DNA of 49,952 nt from a bacterium (GTDB lineage: Bacteria > Patescibacteriota > Dojkabacteria > JAKAPS01 > JAJZLI01), in contig JAJYFR010000007.1 in NCBI GenBank assembly GCA_021785355.1, forward strand, positions 1-49,952. The letters run 5' to 3'. Every line of letters begins with the position of its first letter. Position 1 is the first letter of the stretch. Below the pieces are notes generated by a model. That model was not told the DNA's origin, did not search any database, and saw only the letters and a list, made by a program, of their open reading frames with translations. Made by a program: the position numbers and the translations under genes. Positions 1 through 9,961 of this stretch are shown in pieces.

Positions 1-3000
1 CGATGAATCCTGGAACCTATTATTATGAAGTATTAGCACAAAATCCATCAGGCCAATCATTTCCATCGCAGTCAATATCAGTAACATTAAATACAGATGT
101 TACAGCACCTACAGGACTTACAGCAAGTGTAGGTACGTCAGGTGGTGTAGGATCAAATCTAGTAGCATCTACAACATATTATTATAAGATAACGGCAACA
201 ACATCACTAGGAGAGAGTACCGCATCAACGGAGGTATCAGCAACAGAGGGAACGACAGCATATCCGATAGCACTTTCATGGAGTGCAGACAGTGGAGCTA
301 CAGGATATAATATATATAGATCAACGACATCAGGAAGTGAAGTATTTCTAGCATCAGTAGGAAACACTACGAGTTATACAGATTCAGGCAATGTAGGACC
401 AAGTAGTAGTAGTCCTCCTACTAGTAATACAGCTCTAACGAATACAAATGAAGTATCCTTGAGTTGGAATGCAGTACAGGGTGCGAGTGAATATATAATA
501 TATAGATCAAACAGTACAAATTTCACTAATTCTGCAGAATATATATCTACAACAAATAGTTATACAGATACAGGAGTGCTTTCAACAAATCCTATTCCTG
601 TAGCTAATTCATATGCTACATCCATTACATATAATGGATACGTATATGAGGTAGGTGGTGTTAATGTTAATGTATATTATGCTCCCATAAACTCAAATGG
701 AACAATAGGTGTATGGAATACAACAACTTCGCTTCCAGCAGCTATTAATTCTGCAACGTCAGTAGAATACAATGGATATATCTACGAGATTGGAGGAGAA
801 AATGCTACAACTTTGGTTGCGACAGTCTATTATTCTCAAATTCATTCAAATGGAACACTTGGAACATGGAATACGACGACATCCCTTCCCGTTGCAATAA
901 TTTTTGCAACATCAGTAGAATATAACGGATATGTATATGAAATAGGAGGTACAACAACTTCAGGAGATGTGGCAACAGTATATTATGCTCAAATAAATAG
1001 TAATGGAACATTGGGGATATGGAATACAACAGTATCTCTTCCTATTACCATTCGTAGAGCGACAAGTATAAAATATATGAATAATATATATGTTGTAGGA
1101 GGAGATAACGGAGGTTCTGCATTGTCCACAGTATATTATGCTTCCATAAATCCGAATGGAACATTAGGTGCTTGGTCTATTACGAGTTCACTTCCTGTAG
1201 GTATAAATGATGCTACATTGGTAGAATATGGAGGATTCATTTATGAGATAGGAGGAGCTTTATATTATACATACAGTACTATATCTTCAATATATTATAC
1301 TCAAATATTGAGTAATGGTACTTTAGGTACATGGACAGCAACAACTTCTCTTCCTACTGCTATAGATGGAGCTACTTCAGTAGTGTATAACGGATACATA
1401 TATGAGATAGGAGGCTCTAATGGTGGCAATTTAGCTTCAGTGTACTATTTTCCAGTATCTTCTACGGGAGGAATATATGGAAATATATCAACAACAACTA
1501 CGAATGCAATAACAGTAACACAGGGTAATGGAGGGAGTGGAAATATATCCAATAACCTAACAGTAGGAGGGAGTCTATTAGTAGGAGGGAGTTCGATATC
1601 AGGAGGAAATATATCATTAACGAATGGAAGTGGATCTAATATATCGTCAACATCATCATTATCTCTGAATTCTACGAATTTTGGATTAAATATGGGAGCA
1701 GTAAATAACAATACCATAGGACAGGTAGGAGAATGGAATAGTACTACATCTTTACCTGAAGATATAATGTCTGCAACTTCAGTAGAATATAACGGGTATG
1801 TATATGAGATAGGAGGATTTATATTATCTGGTAGTACAATGACTGTATTGACTAATAACGTTGTTTATTCCCCAATTCAAAATAATAGAATTTTAGGATT
1901 ATGGAGTACAACCTCAAATATACCATCCGTAGTTTGTAGTGCAACATCAGTAGTATATAATGGATATATTTATGTTATTGGAGGTAGTAATGGAGGAGGT
2001 TACTGTGGGTCAGGACTTTTATCTACAGTGTATTATTCTCAAATAAATAGTAATGGAACACTTGGAGTATGGAATACAACAACCTCTCTTCCTATAGCTA
2101 CAGAAATTGCGACCTCAGTAGTATATAATGGGTATGTGTATGAAATTGGTGGTTGTATTTCTAGTCAATTTTGTACTAGTTTTTCGTCTACAGTATATTA
2201 TTCTCAAATAAATAGCAATGGAACACTTGGTGTATGGAATACAACAACCTCTCTTCCTATAGCTACAGAAATTGCGACCTCAGTAGTATATAATGGGTAT
2301 GTGTATGAAATTGGTGGAGTAAAAAGTCAAGGCATCACTCTTTCAACCGTAGAATATGCTCCTATTAATAGTAATGGAACATTAGGAGTATGGACAACCA
2401 CAACATCTTTACCTCAAGTTACGGATGAAGCTACATCTGTTGTATACAAAGGATATGTATATGAAGTTGGAGGCTCTTCAAGTCAAGGAAGTGCAGTTTA
2501 TAATACTGTATACTATTCTCAGATTCAGAGTAATGGAACACTAGGAGCGTGGACAGCAACTACTCCTCTTCCACAAGCAATAAGTAATAATTCTTTGGTG
2601 GTATATAAAGGATATATATATGAAATTGGAGGTAATAGTAGTTCTTCATATAGTTTAAACACAGTCTATTCTTCTCAAATTCAGTCGAATATATCAAACA
2701 TATTTAGTGTAACATCCAATAACAATGGTGTAATAACACCATTGCTGAGTATAGATCAAAATGCAAATCTTACTGTTAACGGAAATACGTTATTAGCCTC
2801 CTCAGATTTGAATGTAGAGGGCTTATCTACGCCTACGGGACTTACAATGAGTAGTAGTTCTACAGTAGGAGGATCAATGAATCCTGGTACCTATTACTAT
2901 GAAGTATTAGCACAAAATCCATCAGGTCAATCATTTCCATCGCAGTCAATCACTGTAACAAATACTCCTGTATCAGTACCAACAGGGCTTACAGCAAGTG

Positions 3001-6000
3001 TAGGTACATCTGGAGGTGTAGGATCAAATCTAGCTGCATCTACAACATATTATTATAAGATAACGGCAACAACATCACTAGGAGAGAGTACCGCATCAAC
3101 GGAGGTATCAGCTACAGAGGGAACAACAGCATATCCGATAACACTTTCATGGAGTGCAGACAGTGGAGCAACAGGATATAACATATATAGATCAACAACA
3201 TCAGGAAGTGAAGTATTTCTTGCAAGTACAACATCTACAAGTTATACAGATTCAGGTAGTGTAGCTCCAAGTAGTAGTAGTCCCCCTGCTAGTAATACAG
3301 CACTAACGAATACGAATGAAGTATCATTGAGTTGGAATGCAGTACAGGGTGCGAGTGAATATATAATATATAGATCAACAAACACAAGCTTTACTAATTC
3401 TGCAGAATATATATCTACAACAAATAGTTACACAGATACAGGTATACTTTCTACGACATCATTACCTGTAGCTACAGATGGTGCAACATCAGTAGTATAT
3501 AACGGTTATGTGTATGAGCTAGGAGGGTATAACGGGAGTGCCTATCTATCGAGTGTATATTATGCCCCAATCAATAGTAATGGGACCCTAGGCACCTGGT
3601 CTACTACAACCTCCTTGCTTCAAGCTATAGGTTTTGCTACTTCAGTAGTATATAACGGTTATATGTATGAGCTAGGAGGATATAATGGTAGTACTGAATT
3701 ATCAACAGTATATTATGCGCGGATAGAAAGTGGAGGAGGTATTGGTACATGGAATACAACAACAGTTCTTCCTCAAGCTGCAATGCAAGCAACATCAGTA
3801 GAATACAATGGATATATCTATGAGATAGGAGGTGCTATAGATGCAGTATATTATACTTCCATAAATTCTAATGGTTCGCTGGGTGCATGGACAGCAACAA
3901 CATCTTTATCTCTTCCTGTAGCTTCAGCAACATCTATAATATATAATGGATATATATATGAGATAAGTATAGGTGGAAATTCTTCTGTAGATTATGCTCA
4001 GGTAAAAAATAATGGAAGTCTTGGAGTATGGGTTCCAACAACATCTCTTCCTATGGGTGTATATGAATCAACATCTGTAGAATACAATGGATATATATAT
4101 GAGATAGGTGGAGGAATCAATGGAGATGCAGGAACTACAGTATATTATACTCAGATAAAAAGTAATGGAAGTCTTGGTATATGGCAATCTACTACCTCTC
4201 TTCCTGCTCCTACAAGTTTTGCTACTTCAATTGAATATAATGGATACATATATGAGATAGGAGGATATAATGGAAGTGTGCCTCTATCATCAGTCTACTA
4301 TTTTCCAGTATCTTCTACGGGAGGAATATATGGAAATATATCAACAACAACTACGAATGCGATAACAGTAACACAGAATAATGGAGGGAGTGGGAATATA
4401 TCTAATAACCTAACAGTAGGAGGAAGTATATTAGTAGGGGGAAGTTCAATATCGGGAGGGAATATATCATTAACGAATGGAAGTGGATCTAATATATCAT
4501 CAACATCATCATTATCACTGAATTCCACGAATTTTGGATTAAATATGGGAGCAGTAAATAACAATACCATAGGACAGGTAGGAGAATGGAGTTCTGATAC
4601 TTCTCTTCCTACTGCAACGGTTTTATCAACCTCAGTAGAATATAAAGGGTTCGTGTATGAGATAGGAGGTCAAGATTCCAATGGATGTGTATCCGCAATA
4701 TATTATGCACAAATCAATTCAAGTGGACAGATAGGATCATGGATAGCAACAACACCTCTTCCTCAAGAAGAAAATAGATTAAGCTCTATCGCATATGCAG
4801 GATATATTTATGCAATAGGAGGCAGTGCATGTAATGGCACATCTTACGCATGGGTATATTATGCCCCTATAAATTCTAATGGTTCTTTGGGTGCATGGGT
4901 CGCAACAACGTCTCTTCTTACTGCTGTATATAATTCAACATCAGTTGTATATAACGGGTATATATATGAAATAGGAGGATATACAACTACTGCTACAGCT
5001 ATAGTAGAATACGCTCCCATCAATAGTGGGGGAGGAGTAGGCACATGGACAGATACAACATCACTTCCTCAAGCTACATATTATGGAACTTCTGTAGAAT
5101 ATAACGGATATATATATGAGATAGGGGGAGAAAATAGTTCTGTATTATCAATAGTATATTATGCTCCAATAAATAGTAATGGAACATTAGGTACTTGGAA
5201 TTCTACGGTCTCACTTCCGCAATCTACATATGGAGCAACATCTATAATATATAATGGATATATATATGAGATTGGAGGAGTAAATGGTAGTGGAGCTATA
5301 ATATCAACAGTATATTATGCTCCAATAAATAGTGAAGGAACGATAGGTCCATGGAATGGGACAACTTCTCTATCTTATATTGTGTATTCAGCAACTTCAG
5401 TTGAATACAAAGGATATATCTATGAGATAGGAGGTTTGGGTAGTAATACCTTATCTTCAGTCTATTCCTCCCAGATCCAGTCGAATATATCGAATATATT
5501 TAGTGTAACATCCAATAACAATGGGGTAGTAACACCATTGCTAAGTATAGATCAGAATGCGAATTTAACAGTAAATGGAAATACGTTATTAGCCTCATCA
5601 GATTTGAATGTAGAGGGCTTATCTACGCCTACGGGACTTACAATGAGTACGAGCTCTAATATAGGAGGATCGATGAATCCAAATACCTATTATTATGAAG
5701 TATTAGCACAAAATCCATCAGGCCAATCATTTCCATCGCAGTCAATGTCAGTAACGGTAAACACACCAGTTACAGCACCTACAGGACTTACAGCAAGTGT
5801 AGGTACATCAGGTACTGTAGGATCAAATCTAGCAGCATCTACAACATATTATTATAAGGTAACTGCAACAACATCACTAGGAGAGAGTACCGCATCAACG
5901 GAGGTATCAGCAACAGAAGGAACGACAGCATATCCTATAACACTTTCATGGAGTGCAGACAGTGGAGCTACAGGATATAACATATATAGATCAACAACAT

Positions 6001-9000
6001 CAGGGAGTGAAGTATTTCTAGCATCAGTAGGAAACACTACGAGTTATACAGATTCAGGCAATGTAGCTCCAAGTAGTAGTAGTCCCCCTACTAGTAATAC
6101 AGCGCTAACGAATACGAATGAAGTATCATTGAGTTGGAATGCAGTACAGGGTGCGAGTGAATATATAGTATATAGATCAACTAGCACAAATTTCACAAAT
6201 TCTTCAGAGTATATATCCACAACAAATAGTTATACAGATACAGGAGTGCTATCAACAACATCACTTCCTGTTAATACATATTATGCAACATCTGTGGAAT
6301 ATGCGGGATTCGTGTATGAGATAGGAGGATCTTCTAATGGGAACACAGTTGCAACAGTATATTATTCACCTATAAACTCAAATGGGACAATAGGTACATG
6401 GAATACAACAACACCTCTTCCTCAAGCTACATATGATGCTACATCCGTAGAATATAACGGGTATATATATGAAATAGGAGGGTATACAACTACAACAGTT
6501 GCAACAGTATATTATGCACCTATTAACAGTGATGGAACACTAGGAGCATGGGCTGCAACAACATCTTTTCCCGTAACTATATCTGCTGCAACATCTGTAG
6601 TATATAATGGATTTATTTATGTGAGTGGAAATAATTCATCATCAGTATATTATGTTCTAATCAATAGCAATGGTACCCTAGGAACTTGGACAGAAACAAC
6701 TTCACTTCCTATATCTTTAGAGAGCTCAACATCGGTAGAATATAATGGGTATATCTATGAGATAGGAGGAGGTCCAAATGGAAATCAAGGATCTAGTGTG
6801 TATTATTCCCCAATAAATTCAAGTGGAACATTAGGTTCTTGGGAAGTAACGACATCTCTTCCTGTAACTATATCTGATGCAACATCTGTTGTATATAATG
6901 GATATATTTATGAAATAGAAGGGTGTATTAATACTGTTTATTGTATGATATCTGGAATATATTATGTACCAATAAATAGTAATGGTACTCTGGGAACTTG
7001 GACAGCAACAATCTCACTTCTTGCTAATAGATATTTAGCAACATCAGTGGAATATAATGGATATATCTATGAGATAGGGGGATATAATGCAAGTAGTGGT
7101 TATGTATCAACAGTGTACTATTTCAAAGCCTTACAAGAGGGAGGGTTATCACAGATAGTAAAGGGAAGAGTTCAGACTAGTGTAGGATTAACTCAGAGTA
7201 ATGGAGGAAATATAAATCTGTCGGGGAGTATGAATATAGGAGGAGGTCTGTCGGTTCTAGGACAGAGTAATTTTGGATCATCTATAAATTTAACGAATCC
7301 GAATAACACCCTTATATCAGCGGCCTCTCCTTTAGATATACAATCATCAGGATTTAGTATAAATCTAGGGAAGAATAGTGTTACATCCCCTCCTATATAT
7401 ACGATATCTTCATGGCCAACAACAACCTCTTTACCTAATACTACCTATGAGGCTACATCAGTTACATACAATGGATACGTGTATGAGATAGGAGGAATAG
7501 TATCTTCTGCTTCTACTATAGTAGAATATGCAGCTATAAATTCGAATGGAACATTGGGTGCATGGACAACAACTACTCCACTACTTACTGCTACATACGA
7601 TGCAACTTCAGTAGTATACAATGGATATGTATATGAAATAGGAGGGTATACAACATCAGCTACTACTGAAGTAGAATATGCACCAATAAATGGTAATGGG
7701 ACACTGGGTGCATGGAGCACAACAACACCTCTACCTCAAGCTACATATGTAGCAACATCTGTAATATACAATGGATATATCTATGAAATAGGAGGGTATA
7801 CAACATCAGCTACTACTGAAGTAGAATATGCACCTATAAATTCGAATGGAACATTGGGTGCGTGGAGTACAACAACATCCATGCTTAATAGTACATACAA
7901 TGCAACTTCAGTAGTATACAATGGATATGTATATGAAATAGGAGGGTATACAACATCAGCTACTACTGAAGTAGAATATGCACCTATAAATGGAGGAGGA
8001 AGTATAGGAGTGTGGAGTACAACAACATCTCTTCTTGATGCGACTCAACAATCAACTTCAGTGGTATACAATGGGTATGTATATGAGATAGGTGGGTGTA
8101 ATAATTGTACTGTTATGTCAACAGTAGAATATGCACCAATAAATGGTAATGGGACACTGGGTGCATGGAGCACAACAACACCTCTACCTCAAGCTACATA
8201 TGTAGCTACATCAGTAATATACAATGGATATATCTATGAGATAGGAGGGGTAAATACTAGTGCTTCAACAACCGTATATTATTCATCACAGTTAGTATCA
8301 TCATCTACTCCCGGTTACTTTAGTGTATCGTCAAATACGTCGGGACAATTTCAGGATATATTTTCACTAGATCCGTATGGGAATGCGATATTTGGAGGGA
8401 GTATAACAACGGGAGGTCCAGCTGCAGATATAGCAGAAGAGGTAATAGGTAAGGGAGTGAGTGCAGGGGATATAGTATCAGTGAGTGGAGCAAATACGAG
8501 TTCAAATAATATAAACAATTTCACAGCGATACCGACGACGCATGTATCATCGAATAATATGTTAGGAGTGATATCGACGGATCCAGGGATAATATTACAT
8601 CAGGAGAATATACCAGGAGCAGTACCGTTAGCATTGGCAGGAAGAGTATTAGTAAAGGTAACAAATTATAACGGGAATATAACAGTAGGGGATATGATAA
8701 CAGGATCTCAGTTTGGAGGGTATGGACAGAAGGCAACATCCCCTGGAGAGGTAGTAGGGATGGCTTTAAATAGTTTAAGTCCATCAACGCCAGGAGTAAG
8801 TAGTTTTACATATAATGGAGTAAGTTATCTTAGAGGCGAGATATTAATGTTAGTAAAGAATGAATATTACAATCCATTAGTATCAAGCATGAGTGTATTG
8901 AGTATGTCGGGAGGAGTATTAGATATATCGAGTAGTGTCAATATATCTGATAATTTAGGAATAGGCGGGAATGTATCAATAACAGGGCATATAATATCTA

Positions 9001-9332
9001 TGGGAGGCAAGCCAAGTATCTTAGCGGATACGGGAGCAGGGTTAGGAGCTACAGCAAGTTTGAGTAGTAATTCAACAGATACGACAGGAGTAATAAGCCT
9101 AACAACAGGGACAAGCCAGTGGGGAGTAGGAAAGCAGTTGACACTAACATTCTCTCATCCATATGATGTTGCTCCAAATATTTTATTGACAGCTGCAAAT
9201 GCTACAAGTTCTCTTGCCTTTAGTGTAAGAGAGGTATTCTATACATCAACGAGTGTAAGTTTCAGTATAGATTTTGGAGTAGCAGATACCTCATCCAATA
9301 CATACTCTTGGAGTTATGTTGTAATGCAGTAA
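1..9332 (+). CDS. Giant FN3/kelch-repeat surface protein (5'-truncated by window edge)
   Basis: The reading frame is open at the left edge. The first ATG (base 3) is internal, because the same MNPGTYYYEVLAQ-like segment recurs at 2877 and, as MNPNTYYYEVLAQ, at 5673 in mid-protein. At least 3109 residues are visible. Three long modules (periods 2874 and 2796 nt) each hold a pair of FN3-like domains (GLTASVG..., then the SWNAVQGASEYIIYRS type), six kelch units, a Gly/Ser/Asn-rich linker and six more kelch units. Each kelch unit has a YNGYIYEIGG core followed by VYYAPINSNGTLG and a Trp. The C-terminal ~350 residues contain a segment starting ADIAEE, seen in other CPR surface proteins, and a final beta-rich domain. 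Inferred role: extracellular adhesion or glycan binding. It uses more GGA, GGG, ACG and AGT codons than the neighbouring housekeeping genes. Domain class is clear; ligand is unknown. Confidence 0.9.
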   Translation, partial: MNPGTYYYEVLAQNPSGQSFPSQSISVTLNTDVTAPTGLTASVGTSGGVGSNLVASTTYYYKITATTSLGESTASTEVSATEGTTAYPIALSWSADSGATGYNIYRSTTSGSEVFLASVGNTTSYTDSGNVGPSSSSPPTSNTALTNTNEVSLSWNAVQGASEYIIYRSNSTNFTNSAEYISTTNSYTDTGVLSTNPIPVANSYATSITYNGYVYEVGGVNVNVYYAPINSNGTIGVWNTTTSLPAAINSATSVEYNGYIYEIGGENATTLVATVYYSQIHSNGTLGTWNTTTSLPVAIIFATSVEYNGYVYEIGGTTTSGDVATVYYAQINSNGTLGIWNTTVSLPITIRRATSIKYMNNIYVVGGDNGGSALSTVYYASINPNGTLGAWSITSSLPVGINDATLVEYGGFIYEIGGALYYTYSTISSIYYTQILSNGTLGTWTATTSLPTAIDGATSVVYNGYIYEIGGSNGGNLASVYYFPVSSTGGIYGNISTTTTNAITVTQGNGGSGNISNNLTVGGSLLVGGSSISGGNISLTNGSGSNISSTSSLSLNSTNFGLNMGAVNNNTIGQVGEWNSTTSLPEDIMSATSVEYNGYVYEIGGFILSGSTMTVLTNNVVYSPIQNNRILGLWSTTSNIPSVVCSATSVVYNGYIYVIGGSNGGGYCGSGLLSTVYYSQINSNGTLGVWNTTTSLPIATEIATSVVYNGYVYEIGGCISSQFCTSFSSTVYYSQINSNGTLGVWNTTTSLPIATEIATSVVYNGYVYEIGGVKSQGITLSTVEYAPINSNGTLGVWTTTTSLPQVTDEATSVVYKGYVYEVGGSSSQGSAVYNTVYYSQIQSNGTLGAWTATTPLPQAISNNSLVVYKGYIYEIGGNSSSSYSLNTVYSSQIQSNISNIFSVTSNNNGVITPLLSIDQNANLTVNGNTLLASSDLNVEGLSTPTGLTMSSSSTVGGSMNPGTYYYEVLAQNPSGQSFPSQSITVTNTPVSVPTGLTASVGTSGGVGSNLAASTTYYYKITATTSLGESTASTEVSATEGTTAYPITLSWSADSGATGYNIYRSTTSGSEVFLASTTSTSYTDSGSVAPSSSSPPASNTALTNTNEVSLSWNAVQGASEYIIYRSTNTSFTNSAEYISTTNSYTDTGILSTTSLPVATDGATSVVYNGYVYELGGYNGSAYLSSVYYAPINSNGTLGTWSTTTSLLQAIGFATSVVYNGYMYELGGYNGSTELSTVYYARIESGGGIGTWNTTTVLPQAAMQATSVEYNGYIYEIGGAIDAVYYTSINSNGSLGAWTATTSLSLPVASATSIIYNGYIYEISIGGNSSVDYAQVKNNGSLGVWVPTTSLPMGVYESTSVEYNGYIYEIGGGINGDAGTTVYYTQIKSNGSLGIWQSTTSLPAPTSFATSIEYNGYIYEIGGYNGSVPLSSVYYFPVSSTGGIYGNISTTTTNAITVTQNNGGSGNISNNLTVGGSILVGGSSISGGNISLTNGSGSNISSTSSLSLNSTNFGLNMGAVNNNTIGQVGEWSSDTSLPTATVLSTSVEYKGFVYEIGGQDSNGCVSAIYYAQINSSGQIGSWIATTPLPQEENRLSSIAYAGYIYAIGGSACNGTSYAWVYYAPINSNGSLGAWVATTSLLTAVYNSTSVVYNGYIYEIGGYTTTATAIVEYAPINSGGGVGTWTDTTSLPQATYYGTSVEYNGYIYEIGGENSSVLSIVYYAPINSNGTLGTWNSTVSLPQSTYGATSIIYNGYIYEIGGVNGSGAIISTVYYAPINSEGTIGPWNGTTSLSYIVYSATSVEYKGYIYEIGGLGSNTLSSVYSSQIQSNISNIFSVTSNNNGVVTPLLSIDQNANLTVNGNTLLASSDLNVEGLSTPTGLTMSTSSNIGGSMNPNTYYYEVLAQNPSGQSFPSQSMSVTVNTPVTAPTGLTASVGTSGTVGSNLAASTTYYYKVTATTSLGESTASTEVSATEGTTAYPITLSWSADSGATGYNIYRSTTSGSEVFLASVGNTTSYTDSGNVAPSSSSPPTSNTALTNTNEVSLSWNAVQGASEYIVYRSTSTNFTNSSEYISTTNSYTDTGVLSTTSLPVNTYYATSVEYAGFVYEIGGSSNGNTVATVYYSPINSNGTIGTWNTTTPLPQATYDATSVEYNGYIYEIGGYTTTTVATVYYAPINSDGTLGAWAATTSFPVTISAATSVVYNGFIYVSGNNSSSVYYVLINSNGTLGTWTETTSLPISLESSTSVEYNGYIYEIGGGPNGNQGSSVYYSPINSSGTLGSWEVTTSLPVTISDATSVVYNGYIYEIEGCINTVYCMISGIYYVPINSNGTLGTWTATISLLANRYLATSVEYNGYIYEIGGYNASSGYVSTVYYFKALQEGGLSQIVKGRVQTSVGLTQSNGGNINLSGSMNIGGGLSVLGQSNFGSSINLTNPNNTLISAASPLDIQSSGFSINLGKNSVTSPPIYTISSWPTTTSLPNTTYEATSVTYNGYVYEIGGIVSSASTIVEYAAINSNGTLGAWTTTTPLLTATYDATSVVYNGYVYEIGGYTTSATTEVEYAPINGNGTLGAWSTTTPLPQATYVATSVIYNGYIYEIGGYTTSATTEVEYAPINSNGTLGAWSTTTSMLNSTYNATSVVYNGYVYEIGGYTTSATTEVEYAPINGGGSIGVWSTTTSLLDATQQSTSVVYNGYVYEIGGCNNCTVMSTVEYAPINGNGTLGAWSTTTPLPQATYVATSVIYNGYIYEIGGVNTSASTTVYYSSQLVSSSTPGYFSVSSNTSGQFQDIFSLDPYGNAIFGGSITTGGPAADIAEEVIGKGVSAGDIVSVSGANTSSNNINNFTAIPTTHVSSNNMLGVISTDPGIILHQENIPGAVPLALAGRVLVKVTNYNGNITVGDMITGSQFGGYGQKATSPGEVVGMALNSLSPSTPGVSSFTYNGVSYLRGEILMLVKNEYYNPLVSSMSVLSMSGGVLDISSSVNISDNLGIGGNVSITGHIISMGGKPSILADTGAGLGATASLSSNSTDTTGVISLTTGTSQWGVGKQLTLTFSHPYDVAPNILLTAANATSSLAFSVREVFYTSTSVSFSIDFGVADTSSNTYSWSYVVMQ
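590..1450 (+). repeat. Kelch block 1 (six units)
   Basis: Six successive kelch-like units, each with a (V/I)xYNGYxYEIGG-type core; one unit is degenerate (YMNNIYVVGG). This fits one six-bladed beta-propeller. The first unit is not preceded by a Trp-containing strand. Confidence 0.75.
1455..1730 (+). repeat. Near-identical linker repeat, copy 1 (copy 2 at about 4309-4584)
   Basis: The Gly/Ser/Asn-rich linker between kelch blocks 1 and 2 recurs between blocks 3 and 4 with only scattered substitutions. It encodes GGIYGNISTTTTNAITVTQ, then repeated GG-S-Ser motifs, and ends at GAVNNNTIGQVGEW. Such long DNA repeats could recombine or be collapsed during assembly. Confidence 0.85.
1720..2690 (+). 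repeat. Kelch block 2 (six units)
   Basis: Six kelch-like units preceded by GQVGEW. That strand supplies the Trp missing from the last unit, as expected if the ring closes by pairing the first and last strands. Units 3 and 4 are nearly identical at DNA level (compare 2033-2150 with 2201-2315), which suggests a recent duplication of a single unit. Confidence 0.75.
3450..4305 (+). repeat. Kelch block 3 (six units)
   Basis: Six kelch-like units after the second FN3-like pair. The fourth unit has an insertion in its diglycine strand (YEISIGG). Confidence 0.75.
4575..5480 (+). repeat. Kelch block 4 (six units)
   Basis: Six kelch-like units, again preceded by GQVGEW, as in block 2. It sits after a linker that nearly matches the linker before block 2. 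Confidence 0.75.
6250..7125 (+). repeat. Kelch block 5 (six units)
   Basis: Six kelch-like units after the third FN3-like pair. The third unit has lost the diglycine (YVSGNNSS) and the fifth reads YEIEG, so two blades are degenerate. Confidence 0.7.
7400..8285 (+). repeat. Kelch block 6 (six units)
   Basis: Six kelch-like units led by a Trp strand (ISSWPTTTSLP). Several units share long near-identical DNA stretches (for example 7640-7680, 7790-7830 and 7940-7980), so this block looks like the most recently amplified one. Confidence 0.75.
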
Positions 9333-9490
9333 AACTTTTACAAAATTTAGTAAGAATAGTGAAAATATCTCTAATATAAGCTTGCCTTATCTCTATATTT
9401 TTATATACATTTATGCTATCATAAAAGTATACTGAAACTGAATTTAGAAACTTCAGTTGTCTCCGATTAAATTGTTTATATAAAAATATT

Positions 9491-9961
9491 ATGGTCAATA
9501 AAAAACCAAGTGTTAGTCTACTTACAAAAGAAGCACTTGAAGCATTAAAAAAAGAATATGAAGAATGTAAACTTCAAAGAGAGAGGATTAATGAAGAGAT
9601 TAATCTTGCTAGAGCAGAAGGAGATCTTTCTGAGAATGAGGCATATCATTCAGGATTGCTAGCAAGAGATATTAATGAAGCAAGAATTTTTGAAATTGAA
9701 GAATTGTTAGAAAATTATAAAATAGTTGTAAAAAGTGATAATGGCACTGTTCAGTTAGGATCTCGTGTTAAGCTTAGAGTTAACGGACAAGAGAAAGAAT
9801 ATGAGATTGTTAGTACAAATGAGAGTAATCCTTTGGAAGGTAAAATATCTGCAGAATCTCCTATAGGGAGTGCTATTCTAGGAAAAAAAGTTGGAGATAT
9901 TGCACGTATAACTCTGAATGAATCTTTAGTTGAATACGAAATTTTAGGAATCAATAACTAA
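9491..9961 (+). CDS. greA: Transcription elongation factor GreA
   Basis: 156 residues, the usual GreA length. The first ~75 residues form the coiled coil that enters the RNA polymerase secondary channel. It carries the acidic tip motif GDLSENEAY (canonical GDLSENAEY), whose Asp and Glu activate transcript cleavage. The C-terminal half has the FKBP-like domain with ESPIGSAILGKKVGD. GreA rescues backtracked polymerase. Its stop codon (TAA, 9959-9961) is directly followed by the secA ATG, so the two genes are probably co-transcribed. The upstream gap is AT-rich and shows no convincing Shine-Dalgarno sequence. Confidence 0.97.
   Translation: MVNKKPSVSLLTKEALEALKKEYEECKLQRERINEEINLARAEGDLSENEAYHSGLLARDINEARIFEIEELLENYKIVVKSDNGTVQLGSRVKLRVNGQEKEYEIVSTNESNPLEGKISAESPIGSAILGKKVGDIARITLNESLVEYEILGINN

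Noticed and set aside
3-5. ATG at base 3 as the true start of the giant surface protein
   Set aside because: The same Met is internal to repeated modules at 2877 and 5673, so the gene continues beyond the left edge.
1445-1717. Long minus-strand open frames inside the giant gene
   Set aside because: They mirror the repetitive plus-strand coding sequence, recur at each repeat and have no start signals.
9376-9390. Terminator hairpin ATAAG-CTTGC-CTTAT after the giant gene
   Set aside because: The stem is only 5 bp, A-T rich and without a clean U tract.
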